DNA of 64,000 nt from a virus: positions 17,680 to 81,679 of IMG/VR virus record IMGVR_UViG_3300027985_000978. The stretch is one strand, 5' to 3'. A program made the translations under genes and the position numbers. Positions 53,498-60,871 of this stretch are shown here, one piece after another. Position 1 is the first letter of the stretch. Every line of letters starts with the position of its first letter. The notes under the pieces were generated by a model. The model was not told where the DNA came from. It worked only from the letters and a program-made list of their open reading frames with translations, and ran no database searches.

Positions 53498-53519
53498 TAA
53501 AAAACCCGCTCTTGCGGGT
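53498..53519 (-). terminator. Terminator of the 56126-53595 operon
   Basis: In mRNA sense ACCCGC-AAGA-GCGGGT then TTTTTT. It ends the three-gene operon before the next promoter. Confidence 0.88.
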
Positions 53520-53570
53520 CTTAGTGGTAAAGCTGTAATGCTAATTCCTTTTGTTGATTGCGTTAAAAGG

Positions 53571-53584
53571 CCACCAGCTGGTGG
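53571..53584. repeat. Palindrome made of two opposed Chi sites
   Basis: CCACCAGCTGGTGG (14 bp, perfect palindrome) holds a Chi octamer on each strand sharing the central AGCT. It lies in the 222-bp intergenic gap 53373-53594, just after the stop codon at 53595. Confidence 0.9.
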
Positions 53585-53594
53585 CGATTAATCA

Positions 53595-54092
53595 TTAAAA
53601 TAGTTTCTGTGCCGCTTCATCATCGGCGTACTTGGCTTGGTGCTTCTTGGCTACCTTCCCAGCCTTGGTTAAACACTCCTGAAATGCTGCCACCCTAGCC
53701 AGATCGTCATCAGTTGGTAATCGAGAGATTATTAAACCCTCTGGAATCACGATCCTTGAGTTTGGCGTTTCAAGCACAATGCACATAACGTCCACCCATT
53801 CGCCGTTTACGCTTTTCTTAATGCCGCTAGGGTCACGACTGATTGAATTCACTGTGAAGCGCTTTGAAGCTGACGAAAGGCGATAGCGGCCACCAACAAC
53901 CGCGTCTGTCGCTGGGATTTCAAGAATGGATTCTAAATAGCTGTAGGCGGCCTGACCTCTTTTTGTAAACACCACTTTCGCGCCGTGACATTTGAAACAG
54001 GTGCGCCCGTACATTGAAGTGTATGAATACTCGCCCGTGCCATAACATCTAGGGCAGGTTTCGTGCTCTAAAATATCAATCACTCTAGCCAT
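53595..54092 (-). CDS. Small protein with DnaJ-type zinc finger
   Basis: 165 residues. The N-terminus has CPRCYGTGEYS and TCFKCHGAKV: CxxCxGxG then CxxCxG (Cys13, Cys16, Cys32, Cys35), the paired zinc-finger motif of DnaJ. The rest has no known motif. It ends the operon with the genes from 56126 and 54799. May be a chaperone-like or RNA-binding small protein; no J domain is present. Confidence 0.72.
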   Translation of the reverse strand: MARVIDILEHETCPRCYGTGEYSYTSMYGRTCFKCHGAKVVFTKRGQAAYSYLESILEIPATDAVVGGRYRLSSASKRFTVNSISRDPSGIKKSVNGEWVDVMCIVLETPNSRIVIPEGLIISRLPTDDDLARVAAFQECLTKAGKVAKKHQAKYADDEAAQKLF

Positions 54093-54157
54093 GATATGTA
54101 TTCCTTGCTCATTAGAAGGCCACCAGCACGGGCGGCCATGCGATTAATTAGATAACA

Positions 54158-54799
54158 TCAGATGGTGATTTCCTTTAGTTCTGGACAATTAACCCAATCA
54201 TCAAACTCATGCTTCAGTGAGTAATAATCTTCCCTGATCGAACTGATATAGTCGTATGTCCCGCAGCAATACGCCTTCGCCAGTAATGCTGTTCTGATTG
54301 ATTCACGCCACTGGTTCGGCGTTAAATCCCATTCCTGCATATCTCCGTGGTCTGGATTCATCGTTAAGCCTTCCGCCAGCTCTTTGACGCTATTCTCATT
54401 GACGCAAGCCTCAACGAACGGCGACATACCCTGTGCCGCTTCTTCCATCTTGCAAAGCACACCACGGAGATCCAGACCTTCCACCAGCGAATCGACATGT
54501 GCATCTTGCAGAGCGGTTTTAATCAGCAAGCCAGCAATCACGCGGCGTTTCTCTATGCGTTGCATCAATGACACTTCAACCAGACTTGCCGCGATCTCGC
54601 TTATCAGTTCTGACCCGTACCGTTCGCCGGTCATTTCAGCGATCCACGCTAACTTCTCTTCATAATCGCAGTGCTGGTGATAGTCAGTGACTTTTAACTC
54701 TTTGACTGTCTCCAATGGATTGAAAAAGAAGTCATTCGACTTTTCACCGAACGGGAAGTAAACGAGAACGCTGTGTAGGGTTTTATGTACTGTTGCCAT
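54158..54799 (-). CDS. Unknown 213-residue protein
   Basis: Acidic and helical; sequences KSNDFFFNPLETVKELKVTDYHQHCDYEEKLAWIAEMTGER and GLTMNPDHGDMQEWDLTPNQWRESIRTALLAKAYC suggest several helices. The leader GGAATACACATC before the ATG nearly repeats that of its neighbours. Family unknown. Confidence 0.68.
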   Translation of the reverse strand: MATVHKTLHSVLVYFPFGEKSNDFFFNPLETVKELKVTDYHQHCDYEEKLAWIAEMTGERYGSELISEIAASLVEVSLMQRIEKRRVIAGLLIKTALQDAHVDSLVEGLDLRGVLCKMEEAAQGMSPFVEACVNENSVKELAEGLTMNPDHGDMQEWDLTPNQWRESIRTALLAKAYCCGTYDYISSIREDYYSLKHEFDDWVNCPELKEITI

Positions 54800-54860
54800 G
54801 ATGTGTATTCCTTATGCTTCTTGGATTGGTTAGAGCCACCAGCGGCGGCCCTCATGCCTG

Positions 54861-56126
54861 TTATTCGATGATATCTACTGAGCCAGCGATCTGATTCATA
54901 AACCATTCAGTCGCGGCTTCTTTACCGAATACTTCAAATACTTCGTCGTTAGTGTCACCACACATACCCCAATCCATGCCGGAATCCTCCTCTTTGACAA
55001 CCGGCAGGAATTCATATTCAAATTCGCCTATCTCCCGTCTTTCTAAGCAAGCGGCCATGTTGTATCCCTTGCCTTCATGCTGGAACTTAACAACGATAAA
55101 GCCATCCTCTGACCTTATTTCAGTATCAACATTTTCAGCTTCGTTAATGTCCTTCAATTCGCGGCTCCATTCTTCCGGCCACGGAGCACGATCCCACAAT
55201 TCACGGCAAAAGCTAATTGCTCTATCAGTCTCCGCCTGATTGTCCGATTCAATGATGCTGGTTATTGTTGAGTTATCGCTTACTACTTCTATAACCGCCT
55301 CTGGAAACGCTTCTGTTAGCTGGTTATGAGCCCATGAGCGATAGTTAGACGCTTCGATTTCGGTTACATCACCCATTGTGTCGATTGGTGCAAAGTAATT
55401 GATTTTTGTTACTTTTGATTCTGTCATTTCCGCTTCCTCTTCTTCTTCAACTACTGGTACGGCTTCTGGTTGTGCTGGTTCGTCGTCTGGATAGACATAG
55501 ACGGTTGCACAAGCGCTGCCCGTCCAAGGTTCGTAGTTGTCATTCATCATTTCGCATGGTGATTCCGCAGAGTCACAACCTACCTCTGCATCAATGAATT
55601 TCACCGTTGGATAAAGCTCTTTGACGCGCTTCAGATCTGCCAGCCATTGCTTTTTGGTTTTCGGGAAGTCCCAATCTTCAGCGGTTCCGAATAACAATTC
55701 GTCTTTATCGTCACGCGCCACTAAGAACGTGCCACGAAAGCGGATAGTTCTGTATTCAAACTCTTTACGAGCGTTGTCTTTAGCTTCCGATCTCAGGTCT
55801 TTTAAAACAGCCTGCATGTCGGCCCATGTTTCAGGAAGAGATTCTCCCTCTTCCTGCTCAGGGGTAGTTTCAGCCCATACCACATCAATTCTTGCATTGT
55901 TCCCAATGCTGGTAGCTTTCAGCGCTTGATATGGCGCAATTACATCAACTGCTTCAGCTTCAGTGAACATTTGCAGTGAACCGTCAGCACGGCGCGTACC
56001 GTTCACGCAGATACAGGAATAAGCCACGTCAACCACATAACCCTTTGCGCGTAGTTCGTTGGCGATTGCTTTTACCTGTTCACCCATTGAGCCTTGTCTT
56101 TCTAAGTAGATAACGTTGCTTGGCAT
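54861..56126 (-). CDS. Unknown acidic 421-residue protein with the two-dyad promoter
   Basis: ATG at 56126 with GGAATCTATATC. Residues 1-50 are a small alpha/beta unit (SNVIYLERQGSMGEQVKAIANELRAKGYVVDVAYS); the middle has a very acidic stretch (EAVPVVEEEEEAEMTES) and the C-terminal half another alpha/beta domain. First gene of a three-gene operon. The acidic stretch could mimic DNA, as in anti-restriction inhibitors, but this is a guess. Confidence 0.65.
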   Translation of the reverse strand: MPSNVIYLERQGSMGEQVKAIANELRAKGYVVDVAYSCICVNGTRRADGSLQMFTEAEAVDVIAPYQALKATSIGNNARIDVVWAETTPEQEEGESLPETWADMQAVLKDLRSEAKDNARKEFEYRTIRFRGTFLVARDDKDELLFGTAEDWDFPKTKKQWLADLKRVKELYPTVKFIDAEVGCDSAESPCEMMNDNYEPWTGSACATVYVYPDDEPAQPEAVPVVEEEEEAEMTESKVTKINYFAPIDTMGDVTEIEASNYRSWAHNQLTEAFPEAVIEVVSDNSTITSIIESDNQAETDRAISFCRELWDRAPWPEEWSRELKDINEAENVDTEIRSEDGFIVVKFQHEGKGYNMAACLERREIGEFEYEFLPVVKEEDSGMDWGMCGDTNDEVFEVFGKEAATEWFMNQIAGSVDIIE

Positions 56127-56158
56127 GATATAGATTCCTTATCTGGTGGCTGGTGGCG

Positions 56159-56166
56159 CTGTAGTT
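56159..56166 (+). repeat. Chi octamer in the promoter gap of the 56126 gene
   Basis: An intergenic GCTGGTGG preceded by CTGGTG, that is a near-tandem copy; no coding constraint applies here. Confidence 0.75.
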
Positions 56167-56199
56167 GTCCGGTTCAAATGAACCATTGAGATAACAATA

Positions 56200-56246
56200 T
56201 ACCCAATGGGTACATGCTGCAATATATTTTTCATGTCTGATATGAA
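56200..56246 (-). promoter_or_regulatory. Two-dyad promoter, copy 3
   Basis: In gene direction: dyad A TTCATATC-A-GACATGAA (56230-56246, 7 of 8), 17 bp, then dyad B TACCCA-T-TGGGTA (56200-56212, perfect), then TATATT as -10. It drives the gene starting at 56126. Confidence 0.72.
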
Positions 56247-56259
56247 TTATTTAAACAGA

Positions 56260-56280
56260 AAAGCCCCATAACGGGGCTTT
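56260..56280 (-). terminator. Terminator after cre
   Basis: An 8-bp stem AAAGCCCC/GGGGCTTT with a 5-nt loop and TTTT in minus-strand direction, 47 bp after the cre stop. Confidence 0.88.
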
Positions 56281-56327
56281 GTTCTATCTTGATAACCAAC
56301 TATTAGGCTATTCCGAATGGTTCACCG

Positions 56328-57440
56328 CTACACTTTACCGGCACGCCGGATCGCCATTGCGCTATCTTTTACGAACATATCCCGACAATACCGGATCACC
56401 ATACGTTCACTGGCCCAGCGCCCAGCCTGCATGATCTGAAGGGCGTTGAACCCAGCCGCCGCCAAGTCTTGCGCCGCACCGACACGGGCAGAGTGACCAG
56501 ACAGGCACGGGATACCGTAGTATTGCAGCCCCAGCACTTCCCACACACGGGCGAACACGCGCTCAATGGTTTTCACCGATAGCGGCTCATTACCGGTGCT
56601 TGGTTTGTTGTACCGGTTCACCTTGCCGAAGAGTGGCACGTCTTCACCCAGCTTACGGCCTGACAATGACAGGTAATCAATAATGATACTTACGGCCTGC
56701 CGTGACAGGGCCGCTTTGTCTGGTTCGCCCGAATGGTTTGTTTTGGTGATTGGGATAGTCAAAACACCTGTACCGTCTGAAAACACTTTGATATGACGCC
56801 CCCGAACCCGCGCCAATTCTTGAGCGCGTAGCATGGATTCATAAGCCACGGCCATGATTGCCAGATCGCGCCGGTTCGCTATGCTTTCACTGTATCGCCA
56901 CATATCCACCAACTGATCTAAATTGTGCTCATGAAAGCCTGCCGCCTGCTCTACTGTTTCTTCATGCTGGACTTTGTTTCTGACAATGCCCTCATAAGTA
57001 CCTTTGAATAGTTCGTCATTCGTTGGATCGGGGCAGCCGGTTACTTTATGGATTCTTGAGATCGCCCAGCGGTCAATCGCCAGTGTATTTCTATGCACCA
57101 GCTGGCCGCGTTGTTTGATGTAAATCTCTGCCGTTCCGACACTGGCCGGTAACGAACACGCGCCCACATCGAGACACCAACGATCAAACCGTTCCCATGC
57201 GCTTTTGATAGATTGCATCGTTCTGGCTGAATATCTATCGCCGCGCTCATGGAACCCGATCAAGAACCGGTTGATCGCGTCCTGTACTGGCTGATAGTTC
57301 TGGATCTCAATTCCGCGCAATTGCGCATTAGCAATCAGACCTGAAAGCGCTTCCGTGGTGATATTCTCGAATGCGACCTGATTTAGCACATTTTCCACGT
57401 TGGCTAAATTGCTGGTGGTAGTTACTAAGTTTTGAGCCAT
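56328..57440 (-). CDS. cre: Cre-family tyrosine recombinase (VCre/Vika-like)
   Basis: 370 residues. Catalytic residues visible: Arg205 (ESMLRAQELA), Lys233 (ITKTNHSG), His316 and Arg319 (SGHSARVGAAQDL), Trp342 (AGRWASERM) and nucleophile Tyr351 (VIRYCRD). The stretches HRNTLAIDRWAISRIHKVTGCPDP and LTIPITKTNHSGEPD are very like remembered VCre sequence and less like P1 Cre. In phage-plasmids the enzyme circularises redundant DNA and resolves plasmid dimers. It stands alone with a terminator after it and a 34-bp lox-like site 65 bp upstream. Confidence 0.93.
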   Translation of the reverse strand: MAQNLVTTTSNLANVENVLNQVAFENITTEALSGLIANAQLRGIEIQNYQPVQDAINRFLIGFHERGDRYSARTMQSIKSAWERFDRWCLDVGACSLPASVGTAEIYIKQRGQLVHRNTLAIDRWAISRIHKVTGCPDPTNDELFKGTYEGIVRNKVQHEETVEQAAGFHEHNLDQLVDMWRYSESIANRRDLAIMAVAYESMLRAQELARVRGRHIKVFSDGTGVLTIPITKTNHSGEPDKAALSRQAVSIIIDYLSLSGRKLGEDVPLFGKVNRYNKPSTGNEPLSVKTIERVFARVWEVLGLQYYGIPCLSGHSARVGAAQDLAAAGFNALQIMQAGRWASERMVIRYCRDMFVKDSAMAIRRAGKV

Positions 57441-57494
57441 AGAACACCTATTTTTCTAATTAATTGGGCGCGTCAGATTATATACCCCCATAGT

Positions 57495-57550
57495 GAGAAT
57501 ATCTATCAATGTCTAATAATTGCCATTGTACGACATTAAGATAAGTTCTC
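57495..57550. other. lox-like recombination site upstream of cre
   Basis: A 56-bp imperfect dyad. Its 34-bp core is TCAATGTCTAATA (57506-57518), spacer ATTGCCAT (57519-57526), TGTACGACATTAA (57527-57539): arms match 9 of 13 and the outer GAGAA-type flanks extend the symmetry to 19 of 28 positions. The core has the lox size (13-8-13) and shares arm bases with remembered VloxP (TCAATTTC...) and SloxP (...TGTCCGATA). It lies 66 bp before the cre start. Alternative: an operator for cre. Confidence 0.7.
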
Positions 57551-57929
57551 ATTCTCAACTAAAGGCCGGTCTTGGTGGCTGACCGGAAAGGGTTCATTCA
57601 GCGCTTAAAAGGGGTAGGGCGGTTATTTGGTCTGACTGGTAAAAATTTATCATGGATGAATGTTAAGGTTTGACCAATTCGACGACAATTATTTTACATA
57701 TATCCGAAACTATATATTTCCGATTTAGTTTTTATATCCAATGGTGGTTATTTTTAAAGTAATTAAATTTAATCCGGTATTGTTTGTAACCGTTGGATAT
57801 ATTTGGGTCATTAACTCGGTTGAGTCTGGTGTATTCTGAGCGGTTAATTATTTGCCATCTTTACATGATTCAGGGTTTATTTATAACGCCAAAACGAGTA
57901 TAAATTTGCGCTTACAAAAACTAACAATT
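57551..57929. promoter_or_regulatory. AT-rich control region between cre and the plus-strand accessory genes
   Basis: No credible gene. It holds a hairpin CCGGTC/GACCGG (57566-57586), the imperfect inverted repeat TATATCCAATGGT / ACCGTTGGATATA (57733-57745 and 57789-57801, 12 of 13 matching) and several TATATCC or TATATTTCC units. A promoter such as TTGAGT-18-TTAATT near 57820 may drive the plus-strand genes. Uncertain. Confidence 0.5.
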
Positions 57930-58142
57930 ATGAGCCTGAATATGACCTCTGATTTACCTCGATTCGATATTGAATCATTAGTAGCGAACACCGGAACCGA
58001 AAACCCGTTAGATCTCTGGCTGGCGTATCAAAGCAATATCCCCGCAAGTACACCAATCAATGTATTATCCCAAATGAAAGCTGAATTTCTTAATCAGGTG
58101 TCCGACTTACTATCAGGTTATCAGGAGATAATGGATGACTAG
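57930..58142 (+). CDS. Unknown 70-residue protein
   Basis: Start placed at the ATG at 57930 (second in-frame ATG at 57942); there is no clear Shine-Dalgarno. Mixed composition (DLPRFDIESLVANTGTENPLDLWLAYQSNIPASTP). It overlaps the next gene by 8 bp, so the two form one unit. No match recognised. Confidence 0.5.
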   Translation: MSLNMTSDLPRFDIESLVANTGTENPLDLWLAYQSNIPASTPINVLSQMKAEFLNQVSDLLSGYQEIMDD

Positions 58143-58455
58143 CGAACGCGCTACCAGCGTAAAGGAACTTGTTTCCACCATTTTAGCCCTTACTGGCGGC
58201 GTGCTTATCGCTGCCGGATTCGTAAATGTAGCTGATTATGCTGGAATACCGATACTTGCCGGTATTTTATTTGTTATTCTCAGCTTCCTAACCATTCCTC
58301 CAATCTTTATTTCATGCGTGAGTGCTGGCCTGATGCTGTGCGCCATGACAGTGAATCACCTGTACGCGCACGACACACTAACGGTATGTCTGGTATATCT
58401 GGCGTTTCTAATCTTAGACCTGTTCTGCGCCGATCAAGTTTTAAAGAAATTCTGA
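58135..58455 (+). CDS. Small multi-pass membrane protein
   Basis: 106 residues, almost all hydrophobic: three to four membrane segments (STILALTGGVLIAAGFV, IPILAGILFVILSFL, IFISCVSAGLMLCAMTV, LTVCLVYLAFLILDLF). Translationally coupled to the upstream 70-residue gene. It could be an exclusion or holin-like protein; no family assigned. Confidence 0.65.
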   Translation: MTSERATSVKELVSTILALTGGVLIAAGFVNVADYAGIPILAGILFVILSFLTIPPIFISCVSAGLMLCAMTVNHLYAHDTLTVCLVYLAFLILDLFCADQVLKKF

Positions 58456-58530
58456 CACCCCTCTCTTTTGTGCGCTTTGCTTATCTTTTGTCCGGTTCTA
58501 TCCTAATCATATTGATTCTAAAATCCGGTT

Positions 58531-58550
58531 GTGCGTTACTTGTAACGCAC
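58531..58550 (+). promoter_or_regulatory. Operator-like dyad with GTTAC-GTAAC core, copy 1
   Basis: GTGCGTTAC-TT-GTAACGCAC, 9-bp perfect arms, 48 bp before the ATG at 58598. Its core is the reverse complement of the dyad upstream of parM (62535-62546). Confidence 0.7.
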
Positions 58551-58597
58551 CACTGAACTAAAAAAATAGATGCAACGATAAACAGGAGTAGAGAACC

Positions 58598-59332
58598 ATG
58601 TCACAGGATGTAGCGCTCTTTATGGAGTTTTGCGAACTCCGAGAAGCCATCATTGAAGAGATCAAAGCGATTGCCGTTTTTTCTGAAGAGAAGAACGGTA
58701 AAACCGTGCGCCCGATTGGGGTCATTAAAACCAATGCTGAATATTTTAAATTTGAGAAATATTTAGCAAGGTGGCGTGAACTGGTTAATCAATTAAATGA
58801 AATTAACCCTGTTCGCTATCCGTTAAATGCTGAGAAGTTTTCTTTAATGCCGCAATTATATACCGGCGTTGAATCATTCTCTGTTTATATTTCCCCTGCT
58901 ACGCTCTCTCGCAAATATGAGAAAGCGAAAATAGTTTCCCGCATGGAAAAATATATTGATTCATTATCCCATGATTCCCGTAATACAGGCGACTGGACAA
59001 TTACCAATCGCGTGAAACATGAATTGGAGGTCATGAATAAAGATAAGGAAACCTATTACCGGCTGCGGAATACTTGCAGCACAGATATGACTTGCGTATT
59101 AACGTATGAGAACGGATTAACTGATAAAGTAAAAATCCCGTTTTGCGGCGCGTTATTATTTAATAATGAAAGATTGATAGATTTAAAACCGACGAAAAAA
59201 TTAAATACCCGTACCGACAGTTTTGATTATTTAGGCGTGAACCCTATCGCCTGTTCGTTGTCATTGGCTGGCAACCTGTACCGTGAATCAGAAATAATAA
59301 AAGCGCGGGAACGTCGCGCCATGAGTAAATAA
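58598..59332 (+). CDS. Unknown 244-residue protein
   Basis: ATG behind AACAGGAGTAGAG. Helical and K/E-rich with several Asn-rich, AT-rich codons; segments LFMEFCELREAIIEEIKAIAVFSEEKNGK and SFSVYISPATLSRKYEKAKIVSRMEKYIDSL. Its codon use is more AT-rich than the tail genes, suggesting recent acquisition. No domain recognised. Confidence 0.65.
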   Translation: MSQDVALFMEFCELREAIIEEIKAIAVFSEEKNGKTVRPIGVIKTNAEYFKFEKYLARWRELVNQLNEINPVRYPLNAEKFSLMPQLYTGVESFSVYISPATLSRKYEKAKIVSRMEKYIDSLSHDSRNTGDWTITNRVKHELEVMNKDKETYYRLRNTCSTDMTCVLTYENGLTDKVKIPFCGALLFNNERLIDLKPTKKLNTRTDSFDYLGVNPIACSLSLAGNLYRESEIIKARERRAMSK

Positions 59333-59365
59333 CATCATGATCTTGTGTATTCCAGTTGGTGGCGG

Positions 59366-60871
59366 TTAAACCTCTTCCGCCATCAAGTCTTTCGCCCAAC
59401 CAGAAACACTCTCCCGTTCTTCGCGCATTTCATCCGTGATGACCATGTTGGCTGGCGTATAATCCGCTAAAAGTGAGAAGCAGTAGGTATCCCAGCGATC
59501 AGGAGATGGTAAGCCTAACTGCTGTCTCATTTTCTCTTTCGGCATCATGCACCACTGGCCGGATTCGTTGATTTTGCACGGCATACGGGACGCCTGATCG
59601 AGCGTCTTCTCATGTCCATCTAGGCGCATCCGTCCCGACTTCACCGCATCCCGCGCCATGATGTTGGCGAACGCACGTTTATTCAGGAACCGGCTCTTAT
59701 CATCCGTATTGAAACACGGCGCACCCCAGCGGATACGGATCACGTTAAACCCAGCCTCTTCAAGAATGGTTGCGGTATCTGCACCAACCCCGTCGCCATC
59801 CACGCAAACCGTGATGTTTGGATATTTTTCTTTGGGATATTCAGCGGCCACCAGCCGCCCGAAATTAACCGGATCAATCGTACCGGCCCATTCTTTAATT
59901 TCAGACGGAACAACACGCCTTTCATATCTTGCACCAGACATCCGCACTAAATTAGCCACAGAACTATCTCGGCCATTCCCCACGTCCACCAGCAACACCC
60001 AGCCCCAGCCTTTTTCTAGTTTAGGCATTGCTTTAGTAGCTTTTTCGCATTCATCCCGACTTAATAAGTTACCGGAAACACTACGCGGAAATTCCCCACG
60101 GACTTTAATTAAATATTCCGGCGCATCCCGACTGCCGCCATATTCCCTTAATTTAACCTTGATAAATTGCACGGTAACTAAAGGCGATTCTTCTGAGTTA
60201 AGTTTTATTGCGGTATAGCCGTCTTTATCGTCTTTATTTCTTTTTGCTAACCGGTGATGTGTGTCATAGAAATAACCGCTTGGGCGTGTCGGCTGGGACA
60301 ATAATAATATTCTGTTATCATCCTGTGTTAATGCGCCGGTAATAACGCCGAATGCTTTGTCAGATACACCTGAAGCCTCGTCAATAATATAAAACAGGTG
60401 ATCGGCGTGCTCACCGGCCAACGATTCTTCATTCCCTAAACGACACCCTTTCGGAGATGTAAACCATACGCCTTTATGCGTGTTCTCGTAGAACATGGTT
60501 TCTGTAATGGTGAAGTATTGACGTATCCACGGATGACGGCGGCAAAGCTCGTTATAATTGATTTTCAGATATTTCCATACAACCTGTTGCACCTGTGCGA
60601 TCTTGTTCGCCACGATGATTACACGGGCATTTGGGAACAACAGCATATACAGCAATACCATGATTGATGTCATGTCTGATTTACCTGTACCGTGCCCTGA
60701 ACTCACCGATGTTTTCGAGCCGGTCTGCTGGGTCGATTCAATGATTAATTCCTGCTGCCAAGTTGGTTCTTTGCCGAATAGCTCCACGGCGGCCTGTATC
60801 CAGTTATACCGGTACTTCATCACCAGTTCGGGATAGCGCGGGTCTTTAGTGATGGTGCGTAGCTTTGCCAT
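59366..60871 (-). CDS. pacB: Terminase large subunit (PacB)
   Basis: 501 residues (P1 PacB about 494). Walker A GHGTGKS (59-65), Walker B LFYIIDE (159-165), coupling motif LLLSQPT and a nuclease core with VLLVDVGNGRDSS and VCVDGDGVGAD, the acidic metal ligands. It pumps DNA into the procapsid and cuts it. The ATG overlaps the pacA stop (TAATG). Confidence 0.93.
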   Translation of the reverse strand: MAKLRTITKDPRYPELVMKYRYNWIQAAVELFGKEPTWQQELIIESTQQTGSKTSVSSGHGTGKSDMTSIMVLLYMLLFPNARVIIVANKIAQVQQVVWKYLKINYNELCRRHPWIRQYFTITETMFYENTHKGVWFTSPKGCRLGNEESLAGEHADHLFYIIDEASGVSDKAFGVITGALTQDDNRILLLSQPTRPSGYFYDTHHRLAKRNKDDKDGYTAIKLNSEESPLVTVQFIKVKLREYGGSRDAPEYLIKVRGEFPRSVSGNLLSRDECEKATKAMPKLEKGWGWVLLVDVGNGRDSSVANLVRMSGARYERRVVPSEIKEWAGTIDPVNFGRLVAAEYPKEKYPNITVCVDGDGVGADTATILEEAGFNVIRIRWGAPCFNTDDKSRFLNKRAFANIMARDAVKSGRMRLDGHEKTLDQASRMPCKINESGQWCMMPKEKMRQQLGLPSPDRWDTYCFSLLADYTPANMVITDEMREERESVSGWAKDLMAEEV

